From NCBI GenBank assembly GCA_035063765.1, contig JAPSFT010000005.1:1-64000 (forward strand): 64,000 bases of DNA, in the 5' to 3' direction. Positions 20,127 through 29,745 of this stretch are shown here, piece by piece; position 1 is the stretch's first letter; each line of letters begins with the position of its first letter. The notes under the pieces are model-generated. The model ran no database searches, was not told the DNA's origin, and saw only the letters and a list, made by a program, of their open reading frames with translations. This DNA is from Deltaproteobacteria bacterium (GTDB lineage: Bacteria; Myxococcota_A; UBA9160; PR03). The translations under genes and the position numbers were made by a program.

Positions 20127-23100
20127 TCAGCTCCGCCGGGCGATCGCGGTCCTCTCCGCCCGGGTGCGGCGGCGGCGCCTCCCGATCGCAGCGAGCACCA
20201 GGGCGAGCTCCCCACCGAAGCCGCAGGCGGGCGGCGTCTCCCAGTACGGCCAGCCGCTGGCGCACTTGGGATCGGCGCTGTCGGCGAGCCCGTTGCCGTC
20301 GTCGTCGCGACCGTTGTCGCATTGCGGGTCCTCGGGCGCGCCTTGCGGGAACGGGCAGCCGGGATCGCCTGCGTCGACGAGGCCGTCGCCGTCGTTGTCC
20401 GCACCGTCGTCGCAAGCGTAGGCGGAGCTCGTCTCGTCGGGGTCGAAGACGTCCTCGCAGCCGGGATCCTGCGGATAGGCCGCCAAGCCGTCGCCGTCGT
20501 CGTCCGCCGTGTCGTCGCACGGGCCGGAGCCGCGCTCGCTGAGCCAGCTCTCGACGCCGCAGCTCGGGTCGTCGAGGTCGGCGAGCCCGTCGCCGTCGTC
20601 GTCGATCCCGTTGCCGCATTGCGGCTCGAGCGAGCCCGGGCCCCAGCTCGGCTCGCGATCGGCGCCGCTCGTCGTGAACACCTGCGACCGCGTGCCGTCC
20701 GCCGTGCTCCAGAAGAGGAAGCTCTGGCCACCGCCGAACGAGTAGGTGCCGGCCAGGCTCTGCCCGTCCGGCGACCATGCCGGATCGCGTCCGCCGAGCT
20801 GCGCCGTGATCGATCCCGCACCGTCGAGGACGGCGATGATGCCGTCCTCCGGCGTCAGGTCGTCGTAGGTGTACGCGAGCCCCGCGCCATCGGGCTTCGC
20901 GGCGGGATCGCCGACGAAGAGGACGCCGCCGCCGCCGGTTCCGAGCAGCGTCTCGACCGGCGGGCTCTGCCCGAGATCGAGCTCGTAGAGGTCCACCTGC
21001 ACGAGCGTGCCGGCGCCATCGTCCACGCCACGCTCGAAGTAGAGGCGCGTGCCGCTCGGATCGAAGGCGGGGCTCGCGTCGCGCGGGTCGTTCGTCACGT
21101 CCTGCGGCGCCGCGCCGTCGAAGGTGACGAGGCGCAGGCCATTGGCGGTGGCGACCGCGAGCCGCGTGCCGTCGAAGGACCATGCAGGCTCGCGCCCTTC
21201 GAGCGGAGTCCCGCTGCCCGCTGCCGACTCGACGGGCCGCACGTCGAGGCCCGTGAGATCGGTCGTGTAGACGTGCCACGAGCCGTCGCGATCGCTCGCG
21301 AATGCGATCCTCGCGCCGTCCGGCGACACGGCCGGCTCGACGTCGCTCGACGCCGCGTTCGTGAGATTGCGCTCGTAGCCGCCGTCGAGCTCCGCGACGT
21401 AGATCTCGTCGTTGCCGTCGCGGCTGCTCGTGAAGGCGACGAAGCCGTCGGCGCGGAAGCGCGCCTCGATGTCGGCGAGCTCGACGACGGGAATCGCGTT
21501 CACCGTCACGTCCTGGCTTCGCGGCGCGAACCCGTAGCCGGCCAGCTCCGCAGTGAGCATGTACGTCCCCACCACGGGAACCGCGAGCTGGTAGCGACCG
21601 TCCGCATCGGTCACGGCCTGCGCCGAGAAGCCCGGGGCCTCGGCGCGCACCGTGACACCCGCGAGCGGAGCGCCCGAGCCGAACACGGGCGCCGTGACGA
21701 CGCGACCCGTGATCTGCACCGTGCCGGTGGCGCCGAAGAGGTTCACGCCGTCGGTGCTGCCCGTGAGCTCCGGCACCACGCGGAACTCGAAGCTGACCTT
21801 CGCACCCGGCACCGAGAGCAAGCTCACGCCCCAGACCCCGCCGTTCGGAAGGCCGGTGAACGAGTAGCGGCCGTTCGCGTCGGTCGTGGTCGTCTGGTAG
21901 ACGCCGACGCCGCTCAGCGCGACGACGGCGCCGGCGGCGGGAGTGAGCGCACCGCTCGGCGAGTCCACGACGTAGATCGTCCCGTTCACGCTGGCGAGCG
22001 CCTGCGTCGCCGTGCCCGTCTCCCAGTCGAGCGGGGAGAGGTACCCGCCGGGCTGGCCGGGGACGTGCTGCACGTCGCATCCGCCGGCATCGGTGAGCGC
22101 GAGATCGGCGTTCTCGTCCGAGAAGGCGAGCTCGCGGCCGTCGGGCGACCAGACGACGCCGTCCAGCTCCGTATGGGTCACCGCGCGCAAGAGCGGACGC
22201 GGCGGACCGAGGTCCGGGTCGAAATCGATGGCCTCGGGCGCGCTCGGCACGTTCGAGACGAAGATGCTGTAGAGCGGCCGGGCGTTGATCGGGTGATAGT
22301 CCCCGAGCCAGTACAGGAAGGCGATCTTCTGGCCGTTCGGCGAGAAGCGCGGCGAGAAGATGCCGTACGCGGTGAGCAGCACGCGCGCCCCGCTGCCGTC
22401 GCCGCGGATCGTCGAGACCTCGTCGAGTTCGTTCCCGAAGATCGGACGGGGCCGGAATCGCAGCAGCGTGTAGCAGCCGGGCGTGCGCTGCGCGGGCGCG
22501 ATCGCCGCGCAAGCGGGATCGATCTCCGGCGATACGTCTTCGAGGTTGTGATCCGCCACGCGTACGAGGTCCGTGCCGTCGGGCCTCACGAAGTAGATGC
22601 CGCGCTCGCCGATGCTGCCGGGGATCGACGGGATCGCGTCGTTCGTGAACGCGATCCACTGTCCGTCCGGCGTCCAGCGCGGCTGGAGGTGGCCGGGGCC
22701 GGTGACGATCTGGCGGCGGCCCGTGCCGTCTGCGTTCATCAAGAAGACGCCGGCCGTGAAGTTGTTGGCGTGCACGTAGACGATCCGCGTCCCGTCCGGC
22801 GACCAGCGCGCGTGGGCCCCGCCGCTCAGGGTCGCGGTCGAGTTCTGCGTGACGCGAACGAAGCTCTGGGCGGGCGTGTTGAGAACGAGCAGATCGGGAT
22901 CGAACCCGAACTGCATATCCCCGAAGAGCAGCTTCCCGCTCGCCGTGCCGACCGTCCCGCACACGCGGAAGGTCCGGAACGCGACGTCGGAGTCGCCGTC
23001 GTCGTCGGTCACGGTGAGGCTCGCCGTGTACTCGCCGGGCTCCGCGTAGACGTGCACGGGGTTCACGTCGGTCGAGGCTTGTCCGTCGCCGAAGTCCCAG

Positions 23101-24512
23101 ACGTGCGAGACGATCGTGCCGTCGGCGTCGGTGCTCGTGTTCGCGAAGGCGGCCGGCTGGCCCACGAGGGGATCGGCGGGCGGCACGAAGGCGGCGACCG
23201 GCGGGAGATTGGGCGGATCGGCCACCTGCGCGCTGCGCGTCGTCGTGGCACTCGCGCCGTCGTCGTCGGTGACGGTGAGGCGCACGGTGTAGGTGCCCGT
23301 CGCGGCGTAGACGTGCTCCGGGTTGCGATCGTTCGAGGTGCCGCCGTCGCCGAACTCCCAGCTCCACGCGACCACCGTCCCGTCGGGATCGGAGCTCGTG
23401 TCGGTGAAGCGCGCGGGGCCGCCGGCGTAGAGCGTGGCGGGCGGCGTGAACAGCGCGTTCGGATCCTGGTTCGTCACCGGACAGGCGTCGTAGGCTGCGT
23501 TCGGCGCGATCGGCGTCTCAGCGCCGCCGAGCAGGCCGAAATGGTCGTCGGCGTTCGTGCCGAGCTCGACGCTTTCGAACGCGAAGGCGACGGCGCCCGT
23601 GAGCGCGGTCGTGCTCGGCGCGAAGGTGTCGTAGAGCAGCGCCGACGCGCCCGGATCCGCGAAGAACTGCTTGTAGACGATGCCGAAGACGTCGCCGCAC
23701 GGGCTGAAGCCCCACTTCGCGCTCGGGTGGTTCAGGTAGCGGGTGGCGGACCCGCCGGTGCGCACGTTCACGAGCGTCTGCGCGAATTCGTCGGGGCTCG
23801 TGCCGGTGCGCCACGAGTAGACGAAGCGGGTCGGGTCCGGTCCCCAGCCCCAGCCCGCGATGGAAGGGTTCTGGTTGCGATCCCACTCCCCGTCGAGATC
23901 CTCGTCGACGTCTCCGGGCAGGTTGTCGACCGGGAAGGTCTGCGCGTGGACGGCACGGGTCGGGATGTCCACCACGTTCAGCGTGATCTGGTCGACGTTG
24001 CGCACGCCGGCGAAGAGATAGGAGCTTCCGTTGTCGCTGAAGCGGTGGCGCACGCTTGCCCAGACCGAGCCGCCGAGCGCCCAGATCTCCCTCGCGCGGC
24101 CGTTCACGCTGAGGTCCGTGAGGTCGAAGAGCGCGAAGGACTGGAGCGCGCTCGCGTCCTGATCGGTGGTGGCGAGGCGGTGGTCGTCGGGGCTCCAGGT
24201 GAAGTCGTCGGCGACGATGCCGGGATGCAGCAGCGCGCCGTCCGACACGCGCTCGACCCGCCAGGGATCGTGCGGGTTGCTGCCCTGCCGCACGAGCCGG
24301 TACCGGCCGCCGGGCGAGGTGATCACGTCGAACGACGGGTTCATCGGACCGATGGCCGGCCGCACGCCGGGGTCCGGCACGAGGTAGGCGCCGGTCTCGG
24401 TGCAGCCGCAGTCGGTGCCGTCCAGGGCCGCAGTCGCCGGCGGCACGGGGAGGAGGGCGAGCAGCACGAGGAGAGGGGCGACGCGGAAGAGGGACGCTCG
24501 GGGATCAGGCAT
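20127..24512 (-). CDS. Large secreted protein: PKD domains, TolB-like propellers, Asp-rich Cys segment, C-terminal anchor
   Basis: 1461 residues with a signal peptide (about 1-29, ending near PATAALDG). A TolB/WD40-like propeller precedes two PKD domains (about 353-435 and 440-512; 'WSWEFGDGG', 'HVWDFGDGQ'). A second propeller follows with 'WSPDGTRIVYV' and 'WTPDGQWIAFT' repeats. Two carboxypeptidase-regulatory-like folds lie at about 850-890 and 945-1005, then further 'SPDGARIAFASDRDG' repeats to about 1280. Residues 1290-1424 carry at least four Asp-rich Cys repeats ('CDNGRDDDGNGLADSADPKC') that probably bind calcium. The end is Cys-Gly, a hydrophobic helix (about 1432-1449) and an Arg cluster, resembling the sorting tails of deltaproteobacterial surface proteins. 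Divergent from the LAL regulator. Role unknown, probably surface binding. Confidence 0.85.
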   Translation of the reverse strand: MPDPRASLFRVAPLLVLLALLPVPPATAALDGTDCGCTETGAYLVPDPGVRPAIGPMNPSFDVITSPGGRYRLVRQGSNPHDPWRVERVSDGALLHPGIVADDFTWSPDDHRLATTDQDASALQSFALFDLTDLSVNGRAREIWALGGSVWASVRHRFSDNGSSYLFAGVRNVDQITLNVVDIPTRAVHAQTFPVDNLPGDVDEDLDGEWDRNQNPSIAGWGWGPDPTRFVYSWRTGTSPDEFAQTLVNVRTGGSATRYLNHPSAKWGFSPCGDVFGIVYKQFFADPGASALLYDTFAPSTTALTGAVAFAFESVELGTNADDHFGLLGGAETPIAPNAAYDACPVTNQDPNALFTPPATLYAGGPARFTDTSSDPDGTVVAWSWEFGDGGTSNDRNPEHVYAATGTYTVRLTVTDDDGASATTTRSAQVADPPNLPPVAAFVPPADPLVGQPAAFANTSTDADGTIVSHVWDFGDGQASTDVNPVHVYAEPGEYTASLTVTDDDGDSDVAFRTFRVCGTVGTASGKLLFGDMQFGFDPDLLVLNTPAQSFVRVTQNSTATLSGGAHARWSPDGTRIVYVHANNFTAGVFLMNADGTGRRQIVTGPGHLQPRWTPDGQWIAFTNDAIPSIPGSIGERGIYFVRPDGTDLVRVADHNLEDVSPEIDPACAAIAPAQRTPGCYTLLRFRPRPIFGNELDEVSTIRGDGSGARVLLTAYGIFSPRFSPNGQKIAFLYWLGDYHPINARPLYSIFVSNVPSAPEAIDFDPDLGPPRPLLRAVTHTELDGVVWSPDGRELAFSDENADLALTDAGGCDVQHVPGQPGGYLSPLDWETGTATQALASVNGTIYVVDSPSGALTPAAGAVVALSGVGVYQTTTTDANGRYSFTGLPNGGVWGVSLLSVPGAKVSFEFRVVPELTGSTDGVNLFGATGTVQITGRVVTAPVFGSGAPLAGVTVRAEAPGFSAQAVTDADGRYQLAVPVVGTYMLTAELAGYGFAPRSQDVTVNAIPVVELADIEARFRADGFVAFTSSRDGNDEIYVAELDGGYERNLTNAASSDVEPAVSPDGARIAFASDRDGSWHVYTTDLTGLDVRPVESAAGSGTPLEGREPAWSFDGTRLAVATANGLRLVTFDGAAPQDVTNDPRDASPAFDPSGTRLYFERGVDDGAGTLVQVDLYELDLGQSPPVETLLGTGGGGVLFVGDPAAKPDGAGLAYTYDDLTPEDGIIAVLDGAGSITAQLGGRDPAWSPDGQSLAGTYSFGGGQSFLFWSTADGTRSQVFTTSGADREPSWGPGSLEPQCGNGIDDDGDGLADLDDPSCGVESWLSERGSGPCDDTADDDGDGLAAYPQDPGCEDVFDPDETSSAYACDDGADNDGDGLVDAGDPGCPFPQGAPEDPQCDNGRDDDGNGLADSADPKCASGWPYWETPPACGFGGELALVLAAIGRRRRRTRAERTAIARRS

Positions 24513-24674
24513 CGGTCGGGTTCTCCGAAACGGGGTGCGTCGGGCGGATGCTCCCACCCGAGAGTGCTCGCGGTGCTCCCCCGGTGCTTCGGTGGAATCG
24601 CCTAGACTCGCAGCCCGCTGCCAGGGAGCGGGTCCAAGGGCGAGCGCGTCGCACGCAGTTGCCGGGGGAAGCGG

Positions 24675-27338
24675 TTGCTGGGACGGAAGCAGGAGCTCGC
24701 CGAGCTCGACGGGACGCTCGAAGCCGCGCGCGTCGGCTCGGCGACGGTCCGTGTGCTCGAGGGGCCCGCGGGTATCGGCAAGACCACGCTGCTCGATGCA
24801 GCCTGGGATCGGGCCCAGGGCTTCGAACGACTCCGGATCGTGGCGCGGGAGGCCGAGGCGGAGCTGAGCTGGGCGGGCCTCGCGAGCCTCCTGCTCGCCT
24901 GGCCCGACGCCGCCGACCCGGTCCTCGCGCCGATCCGGGCCGTCCTCGATGGCGAGCCGCGGAGCCTCCTCGCGGTCGGCTCGGCCCTGCACGGAGCGCT
25001 CACGAGGCGCGCCGAACGGGCGCCGCTGCTCCTCGTCGTCGACGACGCGCAGTGGCTCGACCCTCCGTCCACGGCGGCGCTGGCCTTTGCCGCGCACCGG
25101 CTCGGTGCCGATCGTGTCGCCGTCCTCGTCGCCCAGCGCTCGGGCACGCCGCGGCGCTTCGGCGAGGCTCCCGTGCTGCCGATCGGCGCGCTTGCCCGGG
25201 ACGATGCGCTCGAGCTCGTACGCTCGCGTTTCGCCCTCGGCCGGGACGTCGCTGGCCGCTGCCTCGAGCTGACCGGCGGCAATCCGCTCGCGCTCCTGCA
25301 TCTCGGGGCGGCGCTCGCCCCGGCCCAGCGTCGCGGCGCTCGCCCGATCGACCCGGTGCAGGCGCTCCCGAAGCGCCTGGCCGACGTCTTCACCGCGACG
25401 CTCGCGGCGCTCCCGGCAGCGACGCTGCGGGCGCTCGCCGTGCTTGCCGCCGGCGGCGCGGAGGCACGACTCGAGAGCGTGCTCGCGTCCGTCGAAGCGA
25501 AGCCGGCCGATCTCGCCGCGGCCGAGGAGGCCGGCATCGTCGCGATCGACGGCCGGCCGGAGCTCGTCCATCCGCTCTGGGCGGCGGCGGTTCTCGAGCA
25601 CATCGGCCCGGTGCAGCGCCGGCGCGTGCACCGGGCGATCGCCGAGCATACGAGCGACCCCGACCGGGCCGCGTGGCAGGCGGCGCTCGCCGCCGAGCGG
25701 CCCGACGAGGGCGTCGCGCGGGCGCTCGAGGAGGTCGCGCGGCGTTCCGCGTCCCGTGGACTCTCGGTGATGGCTGCGCAGGCCTGGAGCGCTGCGGCAC
25801 GGTACAGCGAAACGCAAGCGGCCTCGTGCCCACGCGAGATCGCGGCAGCCCAGGCCTCGTGGGACGCGTCGCTGCCGGGAGCCGCGCGCGAGCTCCTCGA
25901 CGCCGTGATCCCGCGTCTCGAAGACGCACGCGAACGGGCCTCGGCGGTGATGCTGCGCAACCAGGTCCGCGCGTTCACCGAAGATGCACGGGGCGCGGCA
26001 CTCGCCCTGCGCGACGAGGCCGATCGCGTGCGCGGCGCCGCCCCCGATCTCGAGGCACCGCTCCTGTGCGAGGCCACGATTGCGGCGCTCCTTGCCGCGG
26101 ATGGGACGCTCGCCCTCGAGCTCTCGTCGCGCGCCGCGGATGCCGCCGTCGACGATGCCCAGCTCGGCACCGCGCGCGTCCTGCGAGGAGTGGTCGCGAC
26201 GAGTCGGGGCCAGGGCGTCGAACCCACGTCGCTGCAGCTTCTCGAGCGCTTCGGGAGCGCGCCGCCGGTGGATCCCGGCGACCCGGAGATGGAGATCCTC
26301 CAGCTCGCGGGCTACCTGCTCCTCGTGAGCGAGCGCTGGCCGGCGGCCGAGCGCGCGCTGCGCGCCGCCGTCGGCGCTGCGCGCCGTCGCGGGCGCGCCT
26401 CCGTCGAGGCGTACTCGAGCGCCTGGCTCGCCGAGCTCGAGTTCCGGCGGGGTCGTTGGCTCGACGCGCTCACGGGTGCAACCGTCGACATCGCGCTCAG
26501 CGAGGCTCGCGAGGAGGCGCGGGGCGCGCTCGGCCACGCCGTTGCGGCACGCGTGCTCGGCCACCTCGGAGACACCGAGGCATGTCGTGCGCGTGCAGGT
26601 CACGCGCTCCGCACCGCGCGGGCGCTCGGCCTCGACAGCATCACCGCGTTTGCCCACGCCGCGCTCGGGGCCGGCGCGCTCGCGGCCGGCGAGGTCTCCA
26701 CGGCCGCCGCCGAGCTCGGCGCGGTGTGGGAGATCCGTCTCCGTGGGGGCCTCGCCGAGGCGGGGATCACGTGGTTCCAGGCGGACCTGGTCGAGGCGCT
26801 CGTGGCGACCGGACGCACGGTCCAAGCGGAGGAGATCGTACGCGACGTCGCGCGCAACGCGCGGGCGACGGGCGGTGCGTGGGCGGCGGCAGCCGCCGCC
26901 CGCGGGCGCGCGCTGCTCGGGAAGGGCTCGGCGCGCGAGGCCGTTGCCGCCGCGGAAGCGCTGCCCGCACCGTTCGAGCGCGCGCGGACCCGGCTGGCCC
27001 TCGTCGAGCACGATCGGGCAGGCCCGGACGAGGTGGGCCTCGGCGAGGCGCTCGCGACCTTCGAGCGGCTCGGTGCACGGCCGTGGGCCGAGCGCGCGCG
27101 AGCACGCCTCGGCCGGGGTGGCGAGGCGGTGTCGTCGCTCGCGCGCCAGCTCAGCGATGCCGAGCTGCGGGTGGCGATGCTGGTCGGCCGCGGTGCCACG
27201 AACGCCGAGGCCGGCGAGCAGCTCGTGCTCTCCGTGCGGACCGTCGAGGCGCACCTGCGTTCGATCTTCCGCAAGCTCGGCCTGCGCAGCCGCAGCGAGC
27301 TGGTGATCCGCGTGACGCGCGAGGAGGGCGGTGCCTGA
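24675..27338 (+). CDS. LAL-type LuxR transcriptional regulator with N-terminal ATPase
   Basis: 887-residue regulator with an STAND/AAA ATPase. Walker A 'EGPAGIGKTTLL' lies near residues 29-40 and Walker B 'LLLVVDDAQWLD' near 115. A long helical TPR-like middle region follows, and a C-terminal LuxR helix-turn-helix ('QLSDAELRVAMLVGRGATN', 'SVRTVEAHLRSIFRKLGL', about 825-880). The start is a TTG at 24675 placed just after GGGGGAA. It is divergent from the large PKD/propeller gene (162-base gap) and may control it; that is inferred from position only. The inducer is unknown. Confidence 0.88.
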   Translation: MLGRKQELAELDGTLEAARVGSATVRVLEGPAGIGKTTLLDAAWDRAQGFERLRIVAREAEAELSWAGLASLLLAWPDAADPVLAPIRAVLDGEPRSLLAVGSALHGALTRRAERAPLLLVVDDAQWLDPPSTAALAFAAHRLGADRVAVLVAQRSGTPRRFGEAPVLPIGALARDDALELVRSRFALGRDVAGRCLELTGGNPLALLHLGAALAPAQRRGARPIDPVQALPKRLADVFTATLAALPAATLRALAVLAAGGAEARLESVLASVEAKPADLAAAEEAGIVAIDGRPELVHPLWAAAVLEHIGPVQRRRVHRAIAEHTSDPDRAAWQAALAAERPDEGVARALEEVARRSASRGLSVMAAQAWSAAARYSETQAASCPREIAAAQASWDASLPGAARELLDAVIPRLEDARERASAVMLRNQVRAFTEDARGAALALRDEADRVRGAAPDLEAPLLCEATIAALLAADGTLALELSSRAADAAVDDAQLGTARVLRGVVATSRGQGVEPTSLQLLERFGSAPPVDPGDPEMEILQLAGYLLLVSERWPAAERALRAAVGAARRRGRASVEAYSSAWLAELEFRRGRWLDALTGATVDIALSEAREEARGALGHAVAARVLGHLGDTEACRARAGHALRTARALGLDSITAFAHAALGAGALAAGEVSTAAAELGAVWEIRLRGGLAEAGITWFQADLVEALVATGRTVQAEEIVRDVARNARATGGAWAAAAAARGRALLGKGSAREAVAAAEALPAPFERARTRLALVEHDRAGPDEVGLGEALATFERLGARPWAERARARLGRGGEAVSSLARQLSDAELRVAMLVGRGATNAEAGEQLVLSVRTVEAHLRSIFRKLGLRSRSELVIRVTREEGGA

Positions 27339-27533
27339 CCGCCGGGCGCCCCCGGCCCGGCGCCCGTCGCGGGCCGGGGCCCGCCGGCCGTCTCGTGCAT
27401 GGCCGCGCCGGCGCGGGGCCGGCTCCCCGAAGGGCGGCGCTCACAGGAGGGTCGCGAGGGGCCGCGCGTCGCGGCGCGCCGGCTCCCCGGGGCCTCCAGC
27501 AGCCGGTGCGGATCTGCGATACTCGCGCGCCCG

Positions 27534-29609
27534 ATGGACCCCCAGGCCGCACCGCGCCCCTTCCCGCTCCCGAAGCTGCTGCTCTTCTCCACGGTCGTCG
27601 TCGTCGGCTTCTTTGCGATCGTCGAAGGCCTGCTGGCCCTGGCCGGCGTCTCGACCCGGCTCGAGCGCGAGGACCCGTTCTGGGGCTTCTCGGGCCTCGT
27701 GTCCGTCTTCGAGCGGCACGGCGACGAGTACCGCACCCGCTTCCTCGAGCCGAACCGCGTCTTCAACGACCAGCAGTTCGCGGCCGAGAAGCCCGGCAAC
27801 GGACTGCGCATCTTCACGCTCGGCGGCTCGAGCGCCTACGGCTACCCGTGGAGCGCCGACGCTGCCTTCAGCGGCGTGCTCGGCGACGTGCTGGCGGAAG
27901 CGCTCCCCGAACGGCACGTCGAGTCGATCAACGCCGCCGGCATCTCCTATGCCCTGCACCGCCTGCGCTTCGTGGCACGCGAGGTGGTGGAGTACCAGCC
28001 CGACGTCCTGATCCTCTACAGCGGACACAACGAGTTCATCGAGCCGGACTTCTTCGCGGCGCTGAAGAAGCAGACGCCCCGGCGCAACCGGCTGCTCGAG
28101 CTGCTCTGGCACTCGCGGCTCTACTCGGGGATGGAGCTGCTGGCGTCGCGGTTCTCGCCCGAGGATCCGGCGAGCGCCTCCGCCGCTCGCTTCGACATGT
28201 TCGTCCGGCGCAACGAGACCGTCGCCTACGACGCCGCGCAGAAGCAGGCGATCGTCGATGCGTTCCGCGACGGGCTGCGCGAGATCGCCGGGCTCGCGCG
28301 GGCTCACGGCGCGCATCTGGTCCTGATGCCGGTGGTCGCCAACCTCCGCGACTGGCGCCCGGTCCGTTCGGTGGTCTTCGAGAAGCTGTCCGAGGCCGAG
28401 TACCAGGAGTGGGCCCGAGCGCTGGCCGAAGGCCGGCAGCAGCTCGCCGGCGGACACCCGAAGGAGGCGGTGGACGCGCTCGAGCGAGCCCGCCGCCTGG
28501 CGCCGTCGTACGCAGAGACCTGGTTCCTCCTGGGCCGCGCCTACGAGGCGCTGCAGCGCTGGGACGACGCGCGCTCGGCCTACGCCCGCGCCGCCGACCT
28601 CGACGCATCGCCGGTGCGCCGCATCTCGGGCACCAACGATGCGGTGCGCGCCGTGGCGGCCGAGGAGGGCGCCCTGCTCGTGGATGCGGAGCGCCTCTTC
28701 GAGGCGCAGAGCGAGCACGGGCTGGTCGGCTTCAACTGGATCGAGGACTACGTGCATCCGACGCGGGAGGGGCACCAGCGGATCGCCTGGAAGCTCTGGC
28801 AGGCGATGGCGGAGGCGGGCTGGCTCGGCGGGCAGCCCGCGCAGCGCGAGGTGTTCGATCGGGTGGTTGCCCGGCGCCAGGTGTCGGGCTCCGAGCACAA
28901 CGCCGTCTGGCTCTTCAACCAGGCCTCGGTGCTGCGCCACCAGGGGTACCTCGACCAGGCGACCGCTCGCTACCGGGATGCCGTGGAGCTGCGTCCGACC
29001 TACGCGCCTGCGCAGGCAGGCCTCGGCTACGCCCTCCAACAGAGCGGTCACTACGAGGAGGCGCTCGTGCATCACGAGCGCGCCCTCGCCCTCGGCCTCG
29101 ACACCGCCGAGTCACGCACCAATCTCGGCACCACGCTCTTTGCGATGGGCCGCCTGGACGAGGCGCTGCGCCACCTGCAGCGCGCCGTCGAGCTCGACTC
29201 CGGCTTCGCTCCCGCCCAGATCAACCTGGGCGCGCTCCTCGAGGCGCGCGGGGAGCCGGCGCAGGCGGTCCCGTTCTACCGGCGCGCCGTCGCGATCGAC
29301 CCGACCGGCGTCGAGCAGGTCAACAACCTGGCCTGGGTCCTGGCGACCGCGAGCGACCCTGCGGTACGCGATGGAGCGGAGGCGGTACAGCACGCCGAGG
29401 AGGCTGCCCGCCTGACCGAGCACCGCAACCCGCAGGTGCTGGACACCCTGGCCGCCGCCTACGCCGAAGCCGGCCGCTTCGACGACGCGACGCGCACGGC
29501 CGGCCAGGCGATCGAGCTGCTGGCGGGAAGCCCTGACGCGGCGCCGGTCGCCGAGCGTCTCGCGGGCTACCAGGCCGGCCGCCCGTACCACGCCGCGGCT
29601 GCCCGGTAG
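27534..29609 (+). CDS. SGNH-type hydrolase with tetratricopeptide repeats
   Basis: 691 residues with an N-terminal membrane anchor (about 15-35). SGNH blocks are visible: 'FTLGGSSAYGYPW' near residue 98 with the nucleophile Ser, 'ILYSGHNEFIE' near 163 and 'DYVHPTREGHQRIAWKLW' near 405 giving Asp and His. A TPR pair (about 300-365) lies between the second and last catalytic blocks. A further run of TPRs covers about 445-665 ('EALVHHERALALGL', 'EALRHLQRAVELDSG'). The active site probably faces the periplasm. Likely an esterase or polysaccharide O-acyl modifying enzyme with a protein-interaction platform; substrate unknown. Confidence 0.82.
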   Translation: MDPQAAPRPFPLPKLLLFSTVVVVGFFAIVEGLLALAGVSTRLEREDPFWGFSGLVSVFERHGDEYRTRFLEPNRVFNDQQFAAEKPGNGLRIFTLGGSSAYGYPWSADAAFSGVLGDVLAEALPERHVESINAAGISYALHRLRFVAREVVEYQPDVLILYSGHNEFIEPDFFAALKKQTPRRNRLLELLWHSRLYSGMELLASRFSPEDPASASAARFDMFVRRNETVAYDAAQKQAIVDAFRDGLREIAGLARAHGAHLVLMPVVANLRDWRPVRSVVFEKLSEAEYQEWARALAEGRQQLAGGHPKEAVDALERARRLAPSYAETWFLLGRAYEALQRWDDARSAYARAADLDASPVRRISGTNDAVRAVAAEEGALLVDAERLFEAQSEHGLVGFNWIEDYVHPTREGHQRIAWKLWQAMAEAGWLGGQPAQREVFDRVVARRQVSGSEHNAVWLFNQASVLRHQGYLDQATARYRDAVELRPTYAPAQAGLGYALQQSGHYEEALVHHERALALGLDTAESRTNLGTTLFAMGRLDEALRHLQRAVELDSGFAPAQINLGALLEARGEPAQAVPFYRRAVAIDPTGVEQVNNLAWVLATASDPAVRDGAEAVQHAEEAARLTEHRNPQVLDTLAAAYAEAGRFDDATRTAGQAIELLAGSPDAAPVAERLAGYQAGRPYHAAAAR

Positions 29610-29745
29610 CCAGGCGCTGTGCAGCACGCTCCCTCCTCACGCGGCGCTGGACCTTGGCCCGCTTTCGCGAGGAGGCTGGCGGAGCAGTAGCGGCGCCCAT
29701 CCGATCGCCCCGGGTCCCAGCCGGGGGGACGCGCCTGCTCGGTCG

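Noticed and set aside
20086-27254. Very long open frames overlapping the PKD/propeller gene and the LAL regulator on both strands
   Set aside because: They are frame shadows of two GC-rich genes: compositions are dominated by Arg, Ala and Gly, with no domains, signal peptides or ribosome sites.
29708-29726. Terminator between the SGNH and SDR genes (CCCCGG-CCGGGG stem)
   Set aside because: The stem is short with a 7-base loop and no T-tract; in sequence this GC-rich such stems are common.
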